DNA from: Deinandra increscens subsp. villosa | Taxonomy: Eukaryota; Streptophyta; Magnoliopsida; Asterales; Asteraceae | Length of the DNA: 64,000 nt | Assembly: GCA_039602395.1 (NCBI GenBank) | Contig: JBCNJP010000017.1 | Location: 20,701,279 to 20,765,278, forward strand | Direction: 5' to 3' | In this document: piece by piece, positions 23,034-33,431 of the stretch | Layout of the letters: each line of letters begins with the position of its first letter | Position numbering within the stretch: position 1 is the stretch's first letter | The notes under the pieces: generated by a model | What the model was told of the DNA's origin: nothing | Seen by the model: only the letters and a program-made list of their open reading frames with translations | Databases searched by the model: none | Position numbers and translations under genes: made by a program

Positions 23034-23885
23034 TATATGTATATGTATATTATAAGTGAAACTTTAAATACGAAGGACATTTTATGTTCAAAGGTATGAA
23101 GAATTACGAACCGTTGATCTAGGGAATCAATAGTCCATATCTAATTCAAATATAATGAAGAAAATTTCAAGCGTGAAAAAAGCTGGAAGGGTAAAAGAGG
23201 AATAACCTATATTTTTCTTTTACTTTTTTCAAGTTTTCCATACTTTTTAAAATATCTATAACTTTTTGATATAACATCATTTTTGTTAAATTTACGTCAT
23301 AAAATCAAACATTTTATTGTTTTTAGTTTGAGTATAGTACTGCTATATATTTTTATTAAAAAAACCTTCTATGCGTTGTCGTATAACTTACGTAATTATA
23401 GACGAAGGTTGCGTAATTTATGTGTATAAGTGCGTAATTATCCGTATAACTTGGGTAATTATCCGTGTAACTTGTGTAATTATCTATATAACTTACACAA
23501 TTGTTATATAAGTGTAATAGTAAAATATGTTGCGTCATAATAAAATATAGCTTGCGTGATTATAAATATAGTTTGCATGGTTATCACCTAACTTGCGTAA
23601 TAATATACCTTATGCATGGATGACGAGATTAGCATTTTCTTCAAATACACCTGGTGCGTCCTAGTTACTTCATAGACTTTGTACGCAAATCAACTTTTGT
23701 ATAATAATTTTACAATATATATATATATATTATAATAATATAATAATTTTATTATATAAATAAAATATAAGTTATTAGCTATAGCAACTTTAGGAGCACT
23801 AGCATCCCGTCACGTATAAAGTTTATTTATTTATTTATTTTTTGTTTTATTTTCATCCTTAATGAATTTAGCGTAAAAGTTGATA
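23034..23885. other. AT-rich region with a degenerate ~20-bp tandem array
   Basis: At about 23380-23610 the motif 'cgtaattatccgtataactt' recurs with variation (for example 23386, 23431, 23452, 23474 and 23573). The rest is AT-rich with no gene. The flanking 'tatatatgtatatgtatat' suggests another TA-associated element, but no right end was found. Confidence 0.45.
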
Positions 23886-24309
23886 TTATAATAAGCAGAA
23901 TCATGTAATATAGCTTTTAGGTCGTAGCCTCAATGTCTTAAGTGTTTAAGTCGTTATATATTTTTCTTCTCGTTTTCTTTATGTAGCGTTATAGCACGTA
24001 ACTGTTTTGTGTGTCCGCGTTATCCCCGCGGCAATGGACGGTTAGTAAAATCTATTTAATTAAAAATATTGTTGTACATAAATGCAGGATCTTTCATTAG
24101 CAAGCACATTAATTAGACCATCGTCTTTATTTTTGAAAGATCTAAAGAACACAAAACAATTTACGAAACAAGGGTTTGGTTCCGTGAGACGATTATATAT
24201 CATTGGCGATGAAGATAATATCATTAAACCAGTATTTTAACAATGGATGATTGATAATAATCCAGTCGATGATGTGAAAGTACTGAAACATGTTGATCAT
24301 ACATCGATG

Positions 24310-25206
24310 CAGTGGCGGAACTAGACATTTTTATTTAGAGGGTCAACTTAATCAAAGGCCGAACTAGATTTTATTAATCCAAAAGAGGGATAAGTCGCCT
24401 TGGTGATACATCGTTATTTTTCAACCAAAAAGTTATAAGTTCAAATAATGATAATTGATACCATTACAAATATCACTTCTTTTTTTCAAATTAAAAATCA
24501 TTAAACAAATAAGGTCAATCATAAAAAATTACATTTTTAAATATACAAAAAAAATAATAACGTATTTTAACCTAAATTTAAATAATACAAATAGAAAACA
24601 TACATACCGTAACATAATAAATAACATATAAGAAGATAACCTTTTATAAAATGGTGACATCTTAGTTATAAAGTTTTGTGAGTTTAAATCTTACAATAAC
24701 TTATTATCTTAGTATAGAGATGACGGTATGTGTTTTCCTTCTATAGTTTATATATAATTACAAAAATTTAAAAATAAATAAAACATAATAAAAAGATAAC
24801 TTCTCCGAAAATAAACAAAAAATACAATAAAACTTTTATTATAATAATAAACCTTAATTCGGTTTAAATTGACCGAATGAAAACCTATAGATAGGTCTGC
24901 AAGCTATCACATCTTTTATATTATTAAATAGTTTATTTATTTATTTTTATCAACTCTTTTCTTCATCATCTTCTTGGCCCATCCTTTCATAACAGACGAA
25001 TACATCGCCGGAAAACTTTCATTTTTTCTATCTTTCTTCTTCCATCTTTCATTGCTGGAACTCCACAACTCCATAACAGAAAATTTAGGGGGTCATATTA
25101 GATAAAACTCTTTGTTAAACACCTTGTTTATCAGGAAAGTTGCTTCGTCGGAGGGTTCGCCGGAGGGTCAACGGACCCCCCGGACCCTCCCGTGGTTCCG
25201 CCGTTG
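24310..25206. mobile_element. Non-autonomous hAT element inside psi-MES-A exon 3 (897 bp)
   Basis: The ends are CAGTGGCGGAACTAGAC and GTGGTTCCGCCGTTG (reverse complement CAACGGCGGAACCAC). The flanks CATCGATG (24302-24309) and CATCGATG (25207-25214) form a perfect 8-bp target duplication. Removing element plus one duplication restores the exon-3 reading frame of MES-B around DH.SMLCDPKQLS. No transposase is present. The perfect duplication suggests it is younger than the copy at 4719. Confidence 0.95.
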
Positions 25207-25476
25207 CATCGATGTTGTGTGACCCAAAGCAACTCAGTGTTTGCCTCCTTGATATAGCGGCTCAATTTGCTTAGTCAACTCATTGTTGTAAATTTTAGTG
25301 ATATGATGAATTTGGCATTTTGTTATGACGATTTCATCTCTAATTACTTTTAGTAAATTTTGGTTTGTGCTTATTTATTTATTTTTGTGTTTGCTGTTTT
25401 AATTCTTTTAGCAGCTACCACTCACTTATTTATCATACATTCCTTAAATCCACAAAGAAACAAAGTTCAGTCTACC

Positions 25477-25928
25477 TGTTACACCTTCAAAATTTCATTC
25501 GCGGAGTATCACCGCTTTGGAGGTATAACGGATCAGGATCTCAGTCATCAGACACAGAAAACAGTCTATATGCGTAGATAAACCATTTAAAAACCAGAGT
25601 TTAAAAGTCCATATAGTTTAACAAACAGTTTTCAGAGTTGCGGAAGCATAAAACCATAAACAAGTTTTAATTGTCTAGCGCCCATAGCGCCAAAAGTTTA
25701 ATTGTTTAAACCGACAATGCAAAGCTGAGTGAGTTAACCAGGAACTCCTAAACGTGCTCCTTAAAGTGTCACCTAAGATCATGAGAAGAAACATGCAAAA
25801 ATGTGTCCACACTAGGTAGGTGAGTTCACAGGTTTAAATACAAGTACGACTCGGAGTTTATTCAAAGTCATACCGCTAGTCTCCACGAGACAAACTATAC
25901 ACAGGGCCACCGAGGTCCTTATAATCCA

Positions 25929-26001
<73 letters not shown>

Positions 26002-26032
26002 CCAGTAGATAGCTAGTCTATAATGTTTGTGA
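25477..26032 (-). mobile_element. LTR fragment (minus orientation) with (ATT)n tract
   Basis: It starts TGTTACACCTTCAAAATTTC on plus, an LTR-like terminus. It includes 'ggtgagttcacaggttta', words shared with the Gypsy-type LTRs of this window, and 'gatagctagtcta', resembling their 'ctagctacc' segment. A pure (ATT)n tract runs about 25928-26000. The right side is cut by the CACTA element at 26033. The family is related to but distinct from the 3-kb LTRs. Confidence 0.55.
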
Positions 26033-26747
26033 CACTACGTCAAAATGTGGCTTTAGCCACAGTTTTTTCGAAAACGCCTAGCCACTGTTAAAAAAAAAAC
26101 GTGGCTAGATGTAAGAAACACTAGTTTTAGCCACACATATTTTTACCCGTGGCCTAATATACAGCCTTTGGACCCTTTTAGCCCCGTATTTTTTTTGTTT
26201 ATATGACAACAACAATCAGGTGCAGAGGCTTTAGCCACTGTTTTACCAAAAAAATGTGGCATTTATCTGTCACACTTAAAAGAGAGTGGCGAAATACACT
26301 AAACGACGATGAAATTTTTATGATTTTATATTCATGTGACCAAAAATGAATGTATATGATACCTTTGGCCACACTTAAATAATTTTGTGTGACAGAAGAA
26401 TAGATTTTATTACTTAGTAAATTAAAAAAAAACAAAACTATTAAGTATATATTATGCGTGGCTAAATGTGAGCAATGGCCACTGTTTTTATTAGTTATAT
26501 GGCTAAAAGCTAGTACATATGATCACTTTTATTAGGTTGTGTGACTAAATAGTAAGTTGTGAGTGACAAAAATCTATTACCTATGGCCACATATATTAAC
26601 GGTGACTATTAAACATTTTATGTGTGGCTAAAGATAAGTAAAGGTCACGGTAAAATATTAAATGCGTGGCGAAAGGAGACGATTTGTTTCCCTCTAAAAC
26701 ACACTTTTTCGTTTACACCAATTCGAGCGTGTTCAAATCTGCTACCC

Positions 26748-26755
26748 TATATATA
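26748..26755 (+). promoter_or_regulatory. TATA box upstream of the unidentified ORF at 26846
   Basis: TATATATA lies 91 bases before the ATG and is followed by a pyrimidine-rich leader, the usual plant core-promoter layout. It is only suggestive. Confidence 0.35.
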
Positions 26756-26845
26756 CATCATCATTGTTATTTTCCTTTACCGCCATCCATTTCTCGACCT
26801 CAAATTCTCTACACTAATTCATTTACACCAATTCACGCACATCAG

Positions 26846-27136
26846 ATGGATAATCAACGCTCCCTTAATTACTGGTATGTGAAGCATAATCGTTTTTTTG
26901 TTTACAGTAAAGGGAGAAGAAGATCCTTTAAATCTCATAAACCTGTTCTTAAAAACAACGATGAGAACATCTTGAGGAAACTCCATGCGCAGAAGATTCC
27001 TGATTGTTTGACTACTTTCTTGAGGCAACAAAATTATTTTGTGTCCTTGATACAAAATTCAATGAATTTGTATCCGAAGAAGATGAATAAGATGAAACCG
27101 GGGAAGATGAAATTGTCCAATCTTAGGAGTTTTTAA
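26846..27136 (+). CDS. Unidentified small ORF within the CACTA element
   Basis: The frame from ATG 26846 starts MDNQRSLNYWYVKHNR and gives about 96 residues, basic, Lys/Arg/Asn-rich, with no domain I recognise. I prefer the ATG at 26846 to upstream in-frame ATGs because the sequence before it looks like a TATA box plus leader. A second open frame (27157-27432) follows after 20 bases and could be the same gene after a frameshift or across a missed intron. Its place inside a CACTA element, opposite the transposase strand, makes a second element-encoded protein (TnpA-like role) conceivable, but that is inference only. Confidence 0.35.
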   Translation: MDNQRSLNYWYVKHNRFFVYSKGRRRSFKSHKPVLKNNDENILRKLHAQKIPDCLTTFLRQQNYFVSLIQNSMNLYPKKMNKMKPGKMKLSNLRSF

Positions 27137-27156
27137 CTTCTACTAACAAGATTGAA

Positions 27157-27432
27157 GTGAAATATATGAATAAAGAAGAGAGTAAAATTTTTTCTGTGGA
27201 TGAAATTGTTGGATGTTATGATATGAATTTTCACAAAAAATTGAGCGAAATTACCCTGATTAACAAAGATGGGAATGATTCTGGGAATGATATTAAACAA
27301 ACGGTGAAGGATACACTTGCCGATTGGTTTCTAGATCCTGCGAACAGTGGTCGGATTGAAGAAGGACATGATGATGATGACGATGCAAGTTCAGGATACA
27401 TATCCGAAGATTGCAGTGATAAGTATTATTAA
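27157..27432 (+). CDS. Unidentified acidic ORF within the CACTA element
   Basis: 91 residues starting MKYMNKEESKIFSVDEIVG. The middle reads TLADWFLDPANSGRIEE and the C-terminus is strongly acidic (HDDDDDASSGYISEDCSD). The preceding ORF is basic, so the two together would make a basic-then-acidic protein if joined. The coding-like codon texture (GAT/GAA-rich, no stops over 276 bases in AT-rich DNA) suggests former coding function. The family is not recognised. Confidence 0.4.
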   Translation: MKYMNKEESKIFSVDEIVGCYDMNFHKKLSEITLINKDGNDSGNDIKQTVKDTLADWFLDPANSGRIEEGHDDDDDASSGYISEDCSDKYY

Positions 27433-27689
27433 TTGATATATATGTTTATGAACAAAGTATAAACAATTTCTTATATGTTTATTTTGTTATGATATTATTA
27501 ATTAGAATTGAATATATGATGGTTATATTATATGTTTATCATGTTTGATTATATATTGATATGATTAAGATCCAATATATGGCCACTTATATTAAACATT
27601 ATTTGCATGGAAAATTATGAAAAATGGTCACGGTATAATAAACAATGGGTGGCTAAATGAAGACAAACAGCCGACGACACTTGTAATCA

Positions 27690-28790
27690 TTATTACTTCA
27701 TTTACTTTTTCATTTACTTTATCGGTCTAATCTCCATCTACCACAGCCCTCGAGTATCGATATAGAGTTAACTCTGTATCAGTTTTCATCATAATCTCCA
27801 CCATGCGCCTTTCTCCCAGTCTCTCTTTGTTTTTCGTCTATCATCGCCGGCTAAAAATATGGCATTAGCGTCATTCGAAAGTGGAAAACGGTTAGTTATC
27901 ATCTTCACCACTGAAATTCGATTGAAATTTGCGTCTCATATTTGGTAATTTTTTCTTGTACAAGGGAAGATTGCACCCTGTCTCTCCTGGGAGCAGGTTT
28001 TTTGTTATTGTGGAAACCATGGAGACGAGGAGTCTCTAATGGTTCATACAAATGCTTTACTGAGAACAGGTTTTAAGTTATTATATAATTTTATAACAAT
28101 CAGTGGCAAGGGCCACATGTTGAGGTTTGTAGCACTTGTATTCTTCAGGTGCTTCTCTCCCTTTTGGCCCCATGAAGCTGATATTTTCTCAGCCGCTTCC
28201 TCTCCCTTTTGATCAGAAGCAAGTGCTTGTGAGAAAGCAAAGAGAGATTTGTCACATCTTTTGGCCCCACGAACCTTATTTTTCTTCAGTTGCTTCTTCA
28301 CCCTTTTAAGTTAGTAGTTTTTAAGTTGTAATTTTATAGATCTATGTATTAATGAAATCATACATTTTGGATTATATATGTTATTGTGTGTGTTAAAGCA
28401 GCAGTTAATTTTGTTTACTTATTTTTGACTTTTATTGACTCTGGTTTGGCCAAAGAGAGGAGACTTGCAGGCATAATCAAAACAAGGAAACACTTGACTC
28501 AAAATTAAGATCCATAATATTCCATAATACATAAAGAAAAAAAATAATATTGTTGAGACTGTAATTTGGCAAAATTCAAAAACATTACAATGATCAATTA
28601 ATCGGTATTACGTAAAATCATTACAATATAGCCATCTCTATAGTAAACATTGGCACATGGATTTACAGGTGGAAATACATTATCGTTGTGAGGAAAAACT
28701 ACCGTACTAAATTCCTCATTGCCATCTTATTCATAAGAATCTTTGTAATTTCTGGGAGGTGTCACAAAGACAATAGACAGTTTTTTATCC
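27690..28790. other. CACTA interior without a recognised gene
   Basis: It contains a transcript-leader-like stretch near 27740-27900 and AT-rich sequence. The short minus-strand frame at 28044-28301 has no domain I can name and may be a former exon of the transposase gene. Confidence 0.35.
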
Positions 28791-28792
28791 AG

Positions 28793-29233
28793 CTAGTCTT
28801 TGACGTAAAAAAGCTGTCGTGGTTGTGATGCGAAAATGAATGGGTCCTCCTTGTGACCTAGTCTTTTAAGGTTGACCAAAGGGTAACCAAGACTATCTTT
28901 TTTGACCCCATGTGTATTCTCAACCCAGTCACACATTAACAGAGGGATGCTTTTAATACGGGAATCTAGTAGCCATATCTCTTTTAAAACCCCATAGTAA
29001 GGTTTTTGTCCACGGGTTAATACCTCTTTGGAGATGTGCATGTCACTTCCCTCTACACCAGCCCCGCTATTATGGTAAACCCTACCGTCTCGAGATCTTG
29101 TACGAAATGAATAGCCATTGATGTCATATACTTCATATTTCATCACGCTTCTGTGTGGACCATGTGAAATCCACCTCAAGGTCTCTAATATAGTTTCCGG
29201 GCTCCGCCATCTCCTTTTCAACCTGAAATTCAT
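28793..29233 (-). pseudogene. CACTA transposase-associated DUF4216-like exon
   Basis: The minus-strand product has the DUF4216 layout found near the C-terminus of plant En/Spm (TNP2-type) proteins: YEVYDINGYSFRT..RD, NSGAGVEG, then a YYGVLKEIWLLDS...PLLMCDWV segment and the ending DPFIFASQPRQLFYVKD. In the family the stretch reads as 'Y.G...I.EL.Y....VLFKCDW....GV..D..G...VN..R.....PFI.A.Q..QVFYV.D', and the match is residue-by-residue in style. About 147 residues are open. It is followed upstream by an intron-like region with tandem repeats (29225-29580). Whether the full gene is intact cannot be judged because the N-terminal two thirds fall in the gap. Confidence 0.85.
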
Positions 29234-29580
29234 AGTTCATCAGGAGAGTTCATTAGGAAGGTTATAGTTCTTTCGAAAAGCAAATAAAGTTGTTCTGGAC
29301 AAGTCAGGTAAGTTGTTCAGGAAAGTTTCAGTTCATCCGGATTTAATAAAAAAAGCAAATAAGGTTATAGTTCATCGGGATACCAGGTAGAGTTGTTCTG
29401 GACAACTTAGGTAAGTTGTTCCGGAAAGTTACATTTCATCTGGAATTAAAACAATAAGAAAATTGTTTGAGTTCACCAGGAAAGTAATAGTTCATCCAGA
29501 TAGAAAATAGAGTCGTTTCGGACAACTCAGGTAAGTTGTTCCGGAAAGTTACAGTTCATCCGGAATTAAAGCAATAAGCG
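29225..29580. repeat. Imperfect ~115-bp tandem repeats in a CACTA intron
   Basis: The block 'aagttgttc(t/c)gga', then 'caggtaagttgttc(a/c)gg', then 'agttcatccgga' recurs at about 29290-29345, 29392-29440 and 29512-29565. It lies between the DUF4216-like and DUF4218-like exons, so it is probably intronic. Confidence 0.7.
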
Positions 29581-29583
29581 AAT

Positions 29584-29952
29584 TTAGCTGACTTTGTTGC
29601 ATAACCATTTACCAAATGTTATGGTATGCTTCTTCGTCGGCTCATTTACTCTACTACCAGGATGTTCATTTTCCAAAAATTTCATGTGTTCTCTGCAAGT
29701 ACATGAATTGTAAATTTCATGTGTTCGCCGCATTGCTCTGCTTATTTGATGGAACACCAATAGTTGTGATGTTTTTTGGGTATTCGCTAAAAAATCAATC
29801 GTTTCTTCTACAATGCACCCTTCTGGATAAGCTTTGTTTCTCACGTGGCCCTTAATAACCTTCATACACCTTTCAAATGGATACATCCATTGAAAGCATA
29901 TTGGCCCACATAATTTTACCTCCCTAGTAAGGTGCACCGTCAAATGAAGCAT
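29584..29952 (-). pseudogene. CACTA TNP2-type DUF4218-like exon
   Basis: The minus-strand product starts MLHLTVHLTREVKLCGPICF and continues WMYPFERCMKVIKGHVRNKA, then PEGCIVEETIDF. This is the DUF4218 signature of plant CACTA transposases ('H...HL..E...GPV..RWMYPFERY...LK..VRN...PEGSI.E'). About 122 residues are visible, and the gap begins 21 bases upstream of its start, so the DDE part is missing from the assembly. With the DUF4216 exon it defines an autonomous-type En/Spm gene transcribed leftwards. Confidence 0.87.
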
Positions 29953-29973
29953 AACATCAAAAAATGATGGCGA

Positions 29974-30473
29974 NNNNNNNNNNNNNNNNNNNNNNNNNNN
30001 NNNNNNNNNNNNNNNNNNNNNNNNNNNNNNNNNNNNNNNNNNNNNNNNNNNNNNNNNNNNNNNNNNNNNNNNNNNNNNNNNNNNNNNNNNNNNNNNNNNN
30101 NNNNNNNNNNNNNNNNNNNNNNNNNNNNNNNNNNNNNNNNNNNNNNNNNNNNNNNNNNNNNNNNNNNNNNNNNNNNNNNNNNNNNNNNNNNNNNNNNNNN
30201 NNNNNNNNNNNNNNNNNNNNNNNNNNNNNNNNNNNNNNNNNNNNNNNNNNNNNNNNNNNNNNNNNNNNNNNNNNNNNNNNNNNNNNNNNNNNNNNNNNNN
30301 NNNNNNNNNNNNNNNNNNNNNNNNNNNNNNNNNNNNNNNNNNNNNNNNNNNNNNNNNNNNNNNNNNNNNNNNNNNNNNNNNNNNNNNNNNNNNNNNNNNN
30401 NNNNNNNNNNNNNNNNNNNNNNNNNNNNNNNNNNNNNNNNNNNNNNNNNNNNNNNNNNNNNNNNNNNNNNNNN
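29974..30473. other. Assembly gap, exactly 500 N
   Basis: The round size implies an unknown true length. The left flank is CACTA coding sequence and the right flank is an LTR interior, so at least one element boundary and the transposase DDE region are hidden here. Open frames reported across N are meaningless. Confidence 1.
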
Positions 30474-31188
30474 GAGTAAATCCGATTCGTGACCCCTTCT
30501 AGAGCCAAGTCTGGGAGTGGGCGTCACAAAAGTCCTTCTTATGGTACCGTTAGTATTAATGACGATAGCGGGAAATATATTGTAGTACTACTGGGTCTGA
30601 CAAACCCCACCCGGGTCAGTCGCTCTGGCACGATTGGATATCGAACGGGTGTTATATTCGTCCTAAACACAACAAGTCAAACTATAAACAACTGTTAGCT
30701 TCGGTGACCATCAACGTGCGAAGTTTCATGTATATAGCCTAGCTAGCTATTTGATATATATTAGTGTTTATGCTCTTACAACTTGACGTTATTGAACGGT
30801 CAATCTTAAACTGAACTTGAAATGTTACTGAACTGTTAAACCTGTGAACTCACCAACCTTTGTGTTGACATTTTAACATTTATTTCTCATGTCGCTAAAA
30901 CTGGATTGTCTGCCACGAGCTAGGATGCACCACCTAAGGATTATTATTGTCATGCATACATCATAGACTTTAATACTTTTCAAACTAACTATCTTTTGGT
31001 TTGCGCATGTTTTGGCGCTTGAACATTTATTACAATTTTTGTCGTTTACGCTTCCGCATTTCAAATCGCATATACTTTGGTTTAAATTACATTGCATATT
31101 GACTGTTCGTATGGCTAATGTGTTCGATCCTGGTTTGTCACGCTCCCTGCGGCGCGTTGTCGCGTGTGGGATTTTTTGGGGTGTGACA
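30474..31188 (+). mobile_element. Gypsy-type LTR, 5' part lost in gap
   Basis: 30530-30870 is nearly identical to 38820-39140 (ccttcttatggtaccgttag ... gtgaactcaccaa). The element ends TTTTTTGGGGTGTGACA at 31188, followed by GTCTT. It cuts into coding sequence of the Ulp1-like gene, which resumes at 31189. The segment 30870-31140 is rearranged relative to the other copies. Confidence 0.8.
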
Positions 31189-31193
31189 GTCTT

Positions 31194-33431
31194 ATATTTG
31201 GAGCTTAACTTACCCCAGACTTCTGAACAAGCTAGATAAGGCCACCGGAAACTTCTACACAATCACGGGCTTTGCGTGGATTGCAAAGGTGAAAATTTCA
31301 ATCAAATAATTTATTTACTTAATTTATTTGATTATCTATTTATAATTTATTTACTTAATTTATTCGATTATCTATTTTACAGTGGTTTGTGTTCGGGTCA
31401 TTTCCCTCGTTATTTCGAACCTACAAGTTATTGGACAAAACGCCGCGCGTTATTTGTTGGAAAGATAGCAGCAAAAGGCAATCGGGCAGTGCTGAGAGAG
31501 TTTTTAATGTTGGACGGGTATGTCATCTAATTTATAGTTTTACTTATTTTTATATTTATGACATTTAATTTTATTTATTTTACTTTTGTAATATCAGGTT
31601 AAAGAAGACTTTCAAATTCAGATAATGCCAACAGTAGATGAAGCTAGCAGCGACTGGTTCGTATCCAGTGCAGAGTACATCAACGTCGAGGCAAGTAAGA
31701 ATTTCACAGCTCGAACGATGAATCAGGCGCAAACTGCTGAGTTTAAAACCGACATCAATCTTCAGCAAGAATATGTTAATCAATTTGTTGGTACAAATCC
31801 TGGGGAAGCAAACGCGACATTTGGTGAAGGATCATCTCATGGAAACGTGCCTTCCCAGAACACGGTGACTCTGAGTACGGAACAATTCCAACAGTTGGTG
31901 GAGAAGATGGATATGTTGGCTAAAAATAAAACTTACCACAAGTTTTATCAGGTTACTGTTTTATTTAAATTATATTACTTTTCACCAAAAAAATTTTATA
32001 ATTATTAATATTATATTAATTTTTCACCAATTTTTTTAAAACTATTTAAGAGAGATATTTGCAAGATTGCATTGACCCATTCATCGAGAAGAGTTCAAAG
32101 GTGTTCAACGAGCCTGGTTCAAGTCATGAAAACCTTAATCAAATTTACTCGACACCTGAACAACCACAAATGGATGCTTCTCGTGATCCCTCAAGTGCTC
32201 AAGTGAATAACTCTCCTGAACCATCTGTTCAGATTATCTAGAAATCCGAGGTTATTAAAAAACTGTTTTTATTATATATAAACGTTTTTTCTATTAAGAA
32301 ATTCAAAATAAATAATGTTTATTTTTTTTATTTTTTTTCAGTTTTTGGGAAGGGGGAAACGTGTGAAAAAGAAATCCAGAGTGATGGAGAGCCCCTTTGT
32401 GTGCCACCCAGTTGCTGGCAAACAAAAATACGTATGGAGCCAGGAAGCTGCAGATAAACTGATGAATACGGGAGATCTGTGGCATTATAGCACCGTTAAT
32501 CCGAGATTCGCCTTTACCGACATTTTCTGAAGTAGGTTACTTGGGCAATCAATGGACAGTTGGCTTACCAATGAGGTATTATTTAATTAATAAATATATA
32601 AAATATTTTGGTTCCCAGATAAGGGTCCCAATAAACATTTGTATTTATATTTTTATATATTTTAAAGCATATCCTGACCTGGATACGGGTTTGTTGGAGA
32701 GGAAACCTGATGACGAAAGGTGGACAATATTGGCCCCCGACGTTCTTGATAATGTAATCAGTAATGGTTCATGGAATCTTATCAACGCCAAGCCACCTTA
32801 TCCTGATATCAACGATGCGGATCTAGTAAGAGTGGCTAACCATTTCTTTAATATTTTTTTTAATATAATTGTTACTAATACTAACCGTTATGTTGTTGTA
32901 GTTTTATTCACCGGTCAACATTCCGGGCCAACATTGGTTTCTCGTGTGCATCGATATAATTAACTGGAGCATGTTTATTTATGACAGGTATTTACTAATA
33001 TTTTTTTTAATCATATCGACATCTTGTTAACTACTAGGTATTTACTACTATTTTGTTGGTTTTTTTATAGTCTACCGAGTGCTTATCTAGACGAGACAAA
33101 CATGCGCCTGACAAAGTTGGATAACTATTTCCCCCAATGGTTGATCAAGAATAAATACCGTTTGCTTACGATATACAGAGATCCACCGTTTCAGCGTGTG
33201 ATGGTCCCAGCTACTCGTCAATCAATTCGGCTAGTAGATTGTGGAGTATGGGTGTGTATCAATCTGGAGCGTCTGACGGTTGGAGTGGACATGATACGCG
33301 AGGAGGACGCGGGACAAGCAGCGATGGAATGGCATGAAAATTTTGCCAAACACTGCTACGAGAATACATATCGGGTGTTAACTAAAGGATCAAATGACAA
33401 ACGACCGAGAGAAGTGTTTCCGGATACATGA
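31194..33431 (+). pseudogene. Ulp1-like cysteine protease gene (peptidase family C48), MULE-associated
   Basis: Exons are inferred from coding texture and splice sites. N-terminal pieces: about 31194-31290 (LLDKATGNFYTITGFAWIAK), 31384-31515, 31599-31950 and 32060-32240. Then 32342-32574, 32668-32825, 32902-32987 and 33071-33431 (stop TGA). The C-terminal half has the C48 order: GQHWFLVCIDI (His) at 32925-32957, MFIYDS (Asp) across the 32987/33071 junction, and LVDCGVWVC (Cys) near 33229-33255. Family members cleave SUMO-like modifiers. Plant MULEs often carry such genes (the Kaonashi type). Defects: a frameshift at about 32527 (FTDIF then stop, with SEVGYLGNQWTVGLP in the next frame) and an LTR cutting the 5' end. 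It converges on the MULE transposase at 33815. Confidence 0.75.

Larger units (their letters stand above)
3532..24087 (+). other. Giant TE-filled intron 2 of psi-MES-A
   Basis: The donor at 3532 (ag|gttatc) equals the intron-2 donor of MES-B, and the acceptor at 24086-24087 (aaatgcag) equals its acceptor, including about 20 bases of matching intron before it. Between them lie a hAT element, two Helitrons, a Harbinger transposase and many TA-tract elements, listed separately. Whether the intron grew stepwise or the exons were separated by a larger rearrangement cannot be decided here. The uninterrupted co-orientation favours stepwise insertion. Confidence 0.8.
2924..25274 (+). pseudogene. psi-MES-A: broken methylesterase/hydroxynitrile-lyase-like alpha/beta hydrolase, exon 3 20.5 kb away
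   Basis: Exon 1 is 2924-3289 (122 codons), with HGGCHGAWCW oxyanion-loop sequence and the GHSFGG nucleophile elbow. Intron 1 is 3290-3393 (GT..AG). Exon 2 is 3394-3531 (46 codons, FNQITPEEAWMDTQF...GPKFLSSMLYQ). Exon 3 matches MES-B exon 3 at 24088-24309 and 25215-25274, preceded by the same acceptor context (acataaatgcag|gat). All junctions are phase 0 in both copies. Defects: a TAA at 24238-24240 where MES-B has a Gln codon (FQRWMI region), a hAT insertion in the DHxxM segment just after the catalytic His, and an intron 2 of 20,556 bases against 298 in MES-B. Family members hydrolyse carboxyl methyl esters such as methyl salicylate or methyl jasmonate, or have related lyase activity. Exons 1-2 remain open, so a truncated transcript is possible, but a working enzyme is not. 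Confidence 0.9.
26033..29973 (-). mobile_element. Autonomous-type CACTA (En/Spm-like) element, right part lost in the gap
   Basis: The left terminus is CACTACGTCAAAATGTGGC, followed by about 570 bp dense in GTGGC/GCCAC subterminal repeats. These match the left end of the complete non-autonomous element at 61928-63657. Further subterminal motifs occur at 27590-27665. TNP2-type transposase-associated domains lie on the minus strand at 28793-29952, the expected orientation for this end being the 3' end. The other terminus must lie in or beyond the N gap. Confidence 0.75.

Noticed and set aside
25928..26000. (ATT)n array considered as a CRISPR-like or structured repeat
   Set aside because: It is a pure trinucleotide microsatellite with no spacers, in a plant nuclear context.
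29940..30527. Long open frames across 29940-30527 on both strands
   Set aside because: They exist only because the N gap contains no stop codons.
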